Of a stretch of 40,866 nt of DNA, positions 37,921 to 40,866 are shown in pieces. This DNA is from Hymenobacter sp. (lineage in GTDB: Bacteria; Bacteroidota; Bacteroidia; Cytophagales; Hymenobacteraceae), in assembly GCA_025353905.1 (NCBI GenBank), contig JANXNW010000195.1:1-40866 (forward strand). Direction: 5' to 3'. Every line of letters begins with the position of its first letter. The stretch's first letter is position 1. The notes beneath the pieces are model-generated. The model was not told where the DNA came from. It made no database searches and was given only the letters and a program-made list of their open reading frames with translations. Position numbers and translations under genes: made by a program.

Positions 37921-39009
37921 GTGTCTGAGCCTGTCAAAAAGTCCACCCTGGAAGAGCGCCGCGCGCTGTCTACCCGCCGCCGCAACCGCTACGCCACCGT
38001 GGCCGTGGTGCTGGGCCTGGGCCTGGTCTGCTTCTCGTATTATTTCTACCAGATTTTTTTCACCGCCAACATCGACACCAAGAGCCGCCCGACCTACGTG
38101 TACGTGCGCCGGGGCTACAACTGGCAGCGAGCGCTGAAAGAAGTCGAGAACACCGATGCCGTCATCGACCGGCTTTCGCTCTTTTTCGTGGGCCGGCTCA
38201 TGGGCTACGACAAGCCGGGGGCCGTGAAGCCCGGCCGCTACGAGCTGCCCGACCAGGGCAGCAACCGCGACCTCATTAACCTGCTCAAGTCGGGCCGGCA
38301 GTCGCCGCTGCGGCTCACCTTCACCAACGTGCGCCTGCGCCGCGAACTGGCCCTCAAGCTCAGTAAGCAAATCGACGCCCGCCCCCGGCAGATAGATTCG
38401 CTGCTCAGCTCGCCTGATTACACCCGCAGCCTGGGCTTCGACACGACGACCGTGCTGGCCATGTTCATCCCCAACACCTACGAGCTGTACTGGAACACGA
38501 CGCCGCAGAACCTGATGCAGCGCATGAAAACCGAGTACGAAAAATTCTGGACGCCCGCCCGCGACGAAGCCAGGCAGTCGCGCGGCCTCACGCGGCTGCA
38601 AGTCAGCACCTTGGCCAGCATCGTGGAGGCCGAGCAGCAGCAGCACGCCGACGAGCGCCCCCGCATCGCGGGCGTGTACCTGAACCGCCTCAAACGCGGC
38701 ATGAAGCTGCAAGCCGACCCCACGGTGGTGTACGCCAACGGCGATTTCGGCATCAAGCGCGTGCTGAACGTGCATTTGCGCAAAGACTCGCCCTACAACA
38801 CGTACCTATACGCCGGCCTGCCGCCCGGCCCCATCAACCTGCCCAGCATCGCCAGCCTCAACGCCGTGCTCCACCCCGAAGAAAACAGCTATTTGTTTTT
38901 CTGCGCCAAAGAAGATTTCAGCGGCTACCACGCTTTTGCCGCCAACGAGCAGCAGCACCTGGTGAACGCGCGGCGCTATCAGGCGGCGCTGAACCGGAAT
39001 GGGATGTAG
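37921..39009 (+). CDS. mltG: Endolytic murein transglycosylase MltG
   Basis: A 362-residue inner-membrane protein that cuts newly made glycan strands and so ends peptidoglycan polymerisation. One N-terminal membrane helix (ATVAVVLGLGLVCFSYYFY), a LysM-like subdomain around residues 55-130 and the YceG catalytic domain are visible. The catalytic glutamate is E236 in LASIVEAE, followed by RPRIAGVYLNRLKRGMKLQA and the conserved YNTYLYAGLPPGPI and FCAKEDFSGYHAFA. GTG start. The stop TAG is part of the GTAG head of a REP element. Confidence 0.94.
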   Translation: MSEPVKKSTLEERRALSTRRRNRYATVAVVLGLGLVCFSYYFYQIFFTANIDTKSRPTYVYVRRGYNWQRALKEVENTDAVIDRLSLFFVGRLMGYDKPGAVKPGRYELPDQGSNRDLINLLKSGRQSPLRLTFTNVRLRRELALKLSKQIDARPRQIDSLLSSPDYTRSLGFDTTTVLAMFIPNTYELYWNTTPQNLMQRMKTEYEKFWTPARDEARQSRGLTRLQVSTLASIVEAEQQQHADERPRIAGVYLNRLKRGMKLQADPTVVYANGDFGIKRVLNVHLRKDSPYNTYLYAGLPPGPINLPSIASLNAVLHPEENSYLFFCAKEDFSGYHAFAANEQQHLVNARRYQAALNRNGM

Positions 39010-39097
39010 AACGCAGCCTTTGCTGCGTTAATCGTCCGCGCAATTTGTATTTGCTTTAATGCCGTTCAACGATGACGCAGCGAAGGCTGCGTCCTAC
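39006..39097. repeat. REP pair, family A, across mltG stop and thioesterase start
   Basis: At 39006-39029 (+) GTAG, AACGCAGC, CTTT, GCTGCGTT; at 39074-39097 (-) GTAG, GACGCAGC, CTTC, GCTGCGTC. The first head's TAG is the mltG stop. The second hairpin is inside the first codons of the thioesterase frame. The 44-base spacer holds a TATTTG box and the ATG at 39059. Confidence 0.9.
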
Positions 39098-39589
39098 GCC
39101 ATGTACCAGGCCGACATTCAAATCCGCGTGCGCTACGCCGAAACCGACCAGATGGGCTACGTCTATCACGGCAACTACGCGGCCTATTTTGAGGTGGCGC
39201 GCACGGAGGCGTTCCGGCAGCTCGGCATTCGGTATAAAACGCTGGAGGCTGAGGGCGTGGGCATGCCGGTGGGCGAGCTGCAAACCCGCTTCCGCCGCCC
39301 GGCGCGCTACGACGACCTGCTCACTATCCGGGTGATGCTGCGCGAGGTGCCGGAAGGCTCGCGGGTGAAATTCGAGTACGAAATTCGCAACGAGGCCGAC
39401 GAGCTGCTCACCGAAGGCTACACGCTGATGGTGTTTGTGAGCACCGCCACCGGCCGGCCGGTGCCGATTCCGGGCAGCGTCCGTGAGCGGCTCGCGCCGT
39501 ACTTCGCCGCCGATGAAGACGGCAGTCCGCTAGGTCTGGTGTTGGCCGCCCCACCCGATGCGCCCGCCCCGGCGGCGTTTGGGAAGTAG
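39059..39589 (+). CDS. Acyl-CoA thioesterase, YbgC/4HBT family
   Basis: A 176-residue hotdog-fold thioesterase. The conserved core starts at MYQADIQIRVRYAETDQMGYVYHGNY, with the catalytic-type aspartate in ETDQMG, and the family's HGNYAAYFEVARTEAFRQL. The first 14 residues (MPFNDDAAKAASYA) come before the hotdog fold and are largely encoded by a REP hairpin. The internal ATG at 39101 gives the family's normal length and may be the real start; a TATTTG box before 39059 supports the longer form. Related proteins act on acyl-ACP or hydroxyacyl-CoA near the Tol-Pal system or in lipid metabolism; no tol genes are nearby. Confidence 0.9.
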   Translation: MPFNDDAAKAASYAMYQADIQIRVRYAETDQMGYVYHGNYAAYFEVARTEAFRQLGIRYKTLEAEGVGMPVGELQTRFRRPARYDDLLTIRVMLREVPEGSRVKFEYEIRNEADELLTEGYTLMVFVSTATGRPVPIPGSVRERLAPYFAADEDGSPLGLVLAAPPDAPAPAAFGK

Positions 39590-39681
39590 ATTTAGGAGTT
39601 GATGCTTCTGGTTGTCTGCCATCGCGAGGAGAAACGACAGGCTCACCGCCTCACCAATTCACCAGTTCACCAGTTCACCGA
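39590..39681. repeat. Short tandem repeat before the BrkB-family gene
   Basis: TTCACCAG repeats at about 39653-39680 as the word TCACCAATTCACCAGTTCAC and its continuations end at the start codon. The reverse-complement word GGTGAACTGGTGA also appears at the stop of the gene ending at 6567. The stretch around 39621-39650 (CATCGCGAGGAGAAACGACA) looks like a fragment of the TCATTGCGAG repeat family. Confidence 0.6.
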
Positions 39682-40647
39682 ATGCTCGCCCCGCCTGCCC
39701 GTCGTCGCCCCACGTTGCCCGATGTGCGCCGCCACCGCGCCTACCGCCTGCTCATGGCCTGGGGCAAGCGGGCGCACCTGCGCCAGGGCCGCGTCTCGCT
39801 CTACGACCTCGGTGAGCGCATTCTGCACGAGCTGCGGCGCGACTCGCTTGAAAAGCGCGCCGCTTACATGGCCTTCAACCTGACGCTGGCCCTGTTTCCG
39901 ACCATTATTTTCCTGTTCACGCTCATTCCCTATATCCCGGTGCCGAACCTGGACGTGGACATCCTGCAATTTCTGTCCGACATCATGCCCCACGAGCTGT
40001 ATGCGGCCACGGCGGGCACCATTGAGGACATCGTGCGAATTCCGCACGGCGGCTTGCTTTCGTTCGGCTTCGGGGCGGCGCTCGTGCTCAGCTCCAACGG
40101 GGTGATGGCTTTGCTCGACGCGTTTGAGAAGAAATATCCCTGGTTTAAGCACCGCGGCTATCTGCACAAGCGCGCCATTGCCACGGTGCTCACCTTCGTG
40201 CTGGCGCTGCTGCTGGTGCTGGCCATCGCGGGTATATTTTTCGGGACGTTCATCATCGATTGGCTCATATTCAACGAGATATTACCCGAGAGCGCGTCGG
40301 CCTTTATGGTGCTCACCCTGCGTTACGGCTCGCTCATCGGGCTGTTTTTGCTCACGACCTGCGTTATTTTCTACTTCGTGCCGCCGGTGCACAACAAGTG
40401 GTCGTTTTTTTCGGGCGGGGCGCTCGTGGCTACGCTGCTCATCTTCCTGGTCTCGTTTCTGTTCACGCTCTACGTGCGCGTGTTCGACTCCTACAACCAC
40501 TTTTACGGCTCCATCGGCGCGCTCGTGGGCTTCATGGTCTGGCTCGAATTCGTGTGCATGACGCTTATCATCGGCTTCGAGGTGAACGTGAGCCTCGATG
40601 CCGTAGCTGGCCGGCTGGGCGGCGTGAATGAGCAATTGAGTGAATAA
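39682..40647 (+). CDS. YihY/BrkB-family membrane protein
   Basis: A 321-residue inner-membrane protein with about six helices (for example AYMAFNLTLALFPTIIFLF, LSFGFGAALVLSSNGVMALLDA, TVLTFVLALLLVLAIAGIFFG, YGSLIGLFLLTTCVIFYFVPP, GALVATLLIFLVSFLFTLYV and SIGALVGFMVWLEFVCMTLI). The YNHFYGSIGALVGFMVWLE motif is typical of the YihY/BrkB family, once linked to serum resistance in Bordetella and wrongly to ribonuclease BN; its real role is uncertain. The N-terminal 40 residues are basic and cytoplasmic. Confidence 0.93.
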   Translation: MLAPPARRRPTLPDVRRHRAYRLLMAWGKRAHLRQGRVSLYDLGERILHELRRDSLEKRAAYMAFNLTLALFPTIIFLFTLIPYIPVPNLDVDILQFLSDIMPHELYAATAGTIEDIVRIPHGGLLSFGFGAALVLSSNGVMALLDAFEKKYPWFKHRGYLHKRAIATVLTFVLALLLVLAIAGIFFGTFIIDWLIFNEILPESASAFMVLTLRYGSLIGLFLLTTCVIFYFVPPVHNKWSFFSGGALVATLLIFLVSFLFTLYVRVFDSYNHFYGSIGALVGFMVWLEFVCMTLIIGFEVNVSLDAVAGRLGGVNEQLSE

Positions 40648-40668
40648 GTGAGTCGTCCTTCGGCCTCT

Positions 40669-40710
40669 GCGCTCCTCTGCGGACAACCTCTGCGCCCTCT
40701 GCGTGAACTT
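40669..40710. repeat. CTCTGCG-type repeat at the right side
   Basis: Four copies of CTCTGCG occur within about 40 bases (CCTCTGCGCTCCTCTGCGG then CCTCTGCGCCCTCTGCGTG). The same word appears at the left edge of the window. It lies in the gap between the BrkB-family gene and tRNA-Ser. Confidence 0.7.
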
Positions 40711-40736
40711 CCCGACGAGCCTTGTAAAAAAACTCT

Positions 40737-40766
40737 TTCAGTATCTATTCCCCCGCCGTACTTTTG
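40737..40766 (+). promoter_or_regulatory. Promoter of tRNA-Ser
   Basis: TACTTTTG at 40759-40766 matches the -7 consensus; the -33 position holds TTC instead of TTG. The tRNA 5' end follows 19 bases later. Confidence 0.7.
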
Positions 40767-40785
40767 CAGTCCCAAAAAGCCTTAC

Positions 40786-40866
40786 AGAGAGGTGGCAGAG
40801 TGGTCGAATGCGACGGTTTCGAAAACCGTTATACCGGCAACGGTATCGGGGGTTCGAATCCCCCCT
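40786..40866 (+). tRNA. tRNA-Ser (CGA), 3' end cut by the window
   Basis: The 5' acceptor strand AGAGAGG, D arm, anticodon stem ACGGT/ACCGT with loop TTCGAAA (anticodon CGA at 40820-40822), a long variable arm (ATACCG-GCAA-CGGTAT) and the T arm GGGGG-TTCGAAT-CCCCC are present. The acceptor 3' strand and discriminator are beyond the window. The long variable arm is specific to class II tRNAs such as tRNA-Ser. Confidence 0.93.

Noticed and set aside
1-40866. Prophage, insertion sequence, toxin-antitoxin or defence island
   Set aside because: No integrase, transposase, phage structural gene, restriction or CRISPR-associated gene was recognised on either strand.

Overview
The window looks like a chromosomal segment of a GC-rich member of the Bacteroidota, most likely Hymenobacter or a close relative in the Cytophagales. 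This rests on Bacteroidota-type promoters (TAnnTTTG) instead of Shine-Dalgarno sites, two very large secreted proteins with type IX secretion (T9SS) sorting tails, a TonB-receptor-type outer-membrane barrel with a carboxypeptidase-like N-terminal domain, a RemB/Wzi-like outer-membrane protein, a LytS/LytR-type two-component pair and a WbqC-like protein. The genus is an inference from memory of gene content and repeat style; no database search was possible. I see no prophage, integrase, insertion-sequence transposase, CRISPR array or recognisable defence island.

Layout. 1-6.6 kb: an MsbA-like ABC exporter (-), a RemB/Wzi-like outer-membrane protein (-), a FemAB/GNAT-like acyltransferase, uracil phosphoribosyltransferase and a small membrane protein (+). 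6.7-9.4 kb: two unrecognised genes (one a lipoprotein) and a DEAD-box RNA helicase (-). 9.5-11.7 kb: tRNA-His with a textbook promoter and terminator, a PfkB-family kinase and a GluQ-RS-like synthetase (+). 11.8-19 kb: endonuclease V (-), a zinc alcohol dehydrogenase (+), a membrane-anchored M28 peptidase (-), a PolB-type 3'-5' exonuclease (-) and a membrane AraC regulator (+). 19-24 kb: a 1460-residue FG-GAP propeller protein with a T9SS tail (-) and a small lipoprotein (+). 24.3-29 kb: histidine kinase, LytTR response regulator and outer-membrane receptor, probably one transcription unit. 29-35 kb: a second T9SS protein, ClpC and a WbqC-like protein (-). 35-40.9 kb: a secreted protein overlapping a LpxL-like acyltransferase, a Sua5/YciO protein (-), MltG, a YbgC-like thioesterase, a BrkB-family membrane protein and the 5' part of tRNA-Ser(CGA).

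The genes are mostly housekeeping or envelope functions. The striking part is between them. Many junctions carry an inverted repeat, and the repeats fall into several unrelated sequence families. The clearest is a set of REP-like elements: a GTAG head followed by an 8-bp stem, a 4-nt loop and the 8-bp return stem, arranged as facing pairs (GTAG> ... <CTAC). Two different stem sequences, GACGCAGC and CACCAAGC, use the same head and the same 8-4-8 geometry, and stem changes are compensatory. In two genes the TAG of the GTAG head is the stop codon, in a third the stop abuts the head, and one pair straddles the start codon of the thioesterase. Other families form long hairpins (two have 69-bp arms with one mismatch each), and again the arms start at or contain the stop codons of convergent genes. 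This network of stop-codon-linked palindromes is the best candidate for an undescribed system here; its mobilising enzyme, if any, lies outside the window.
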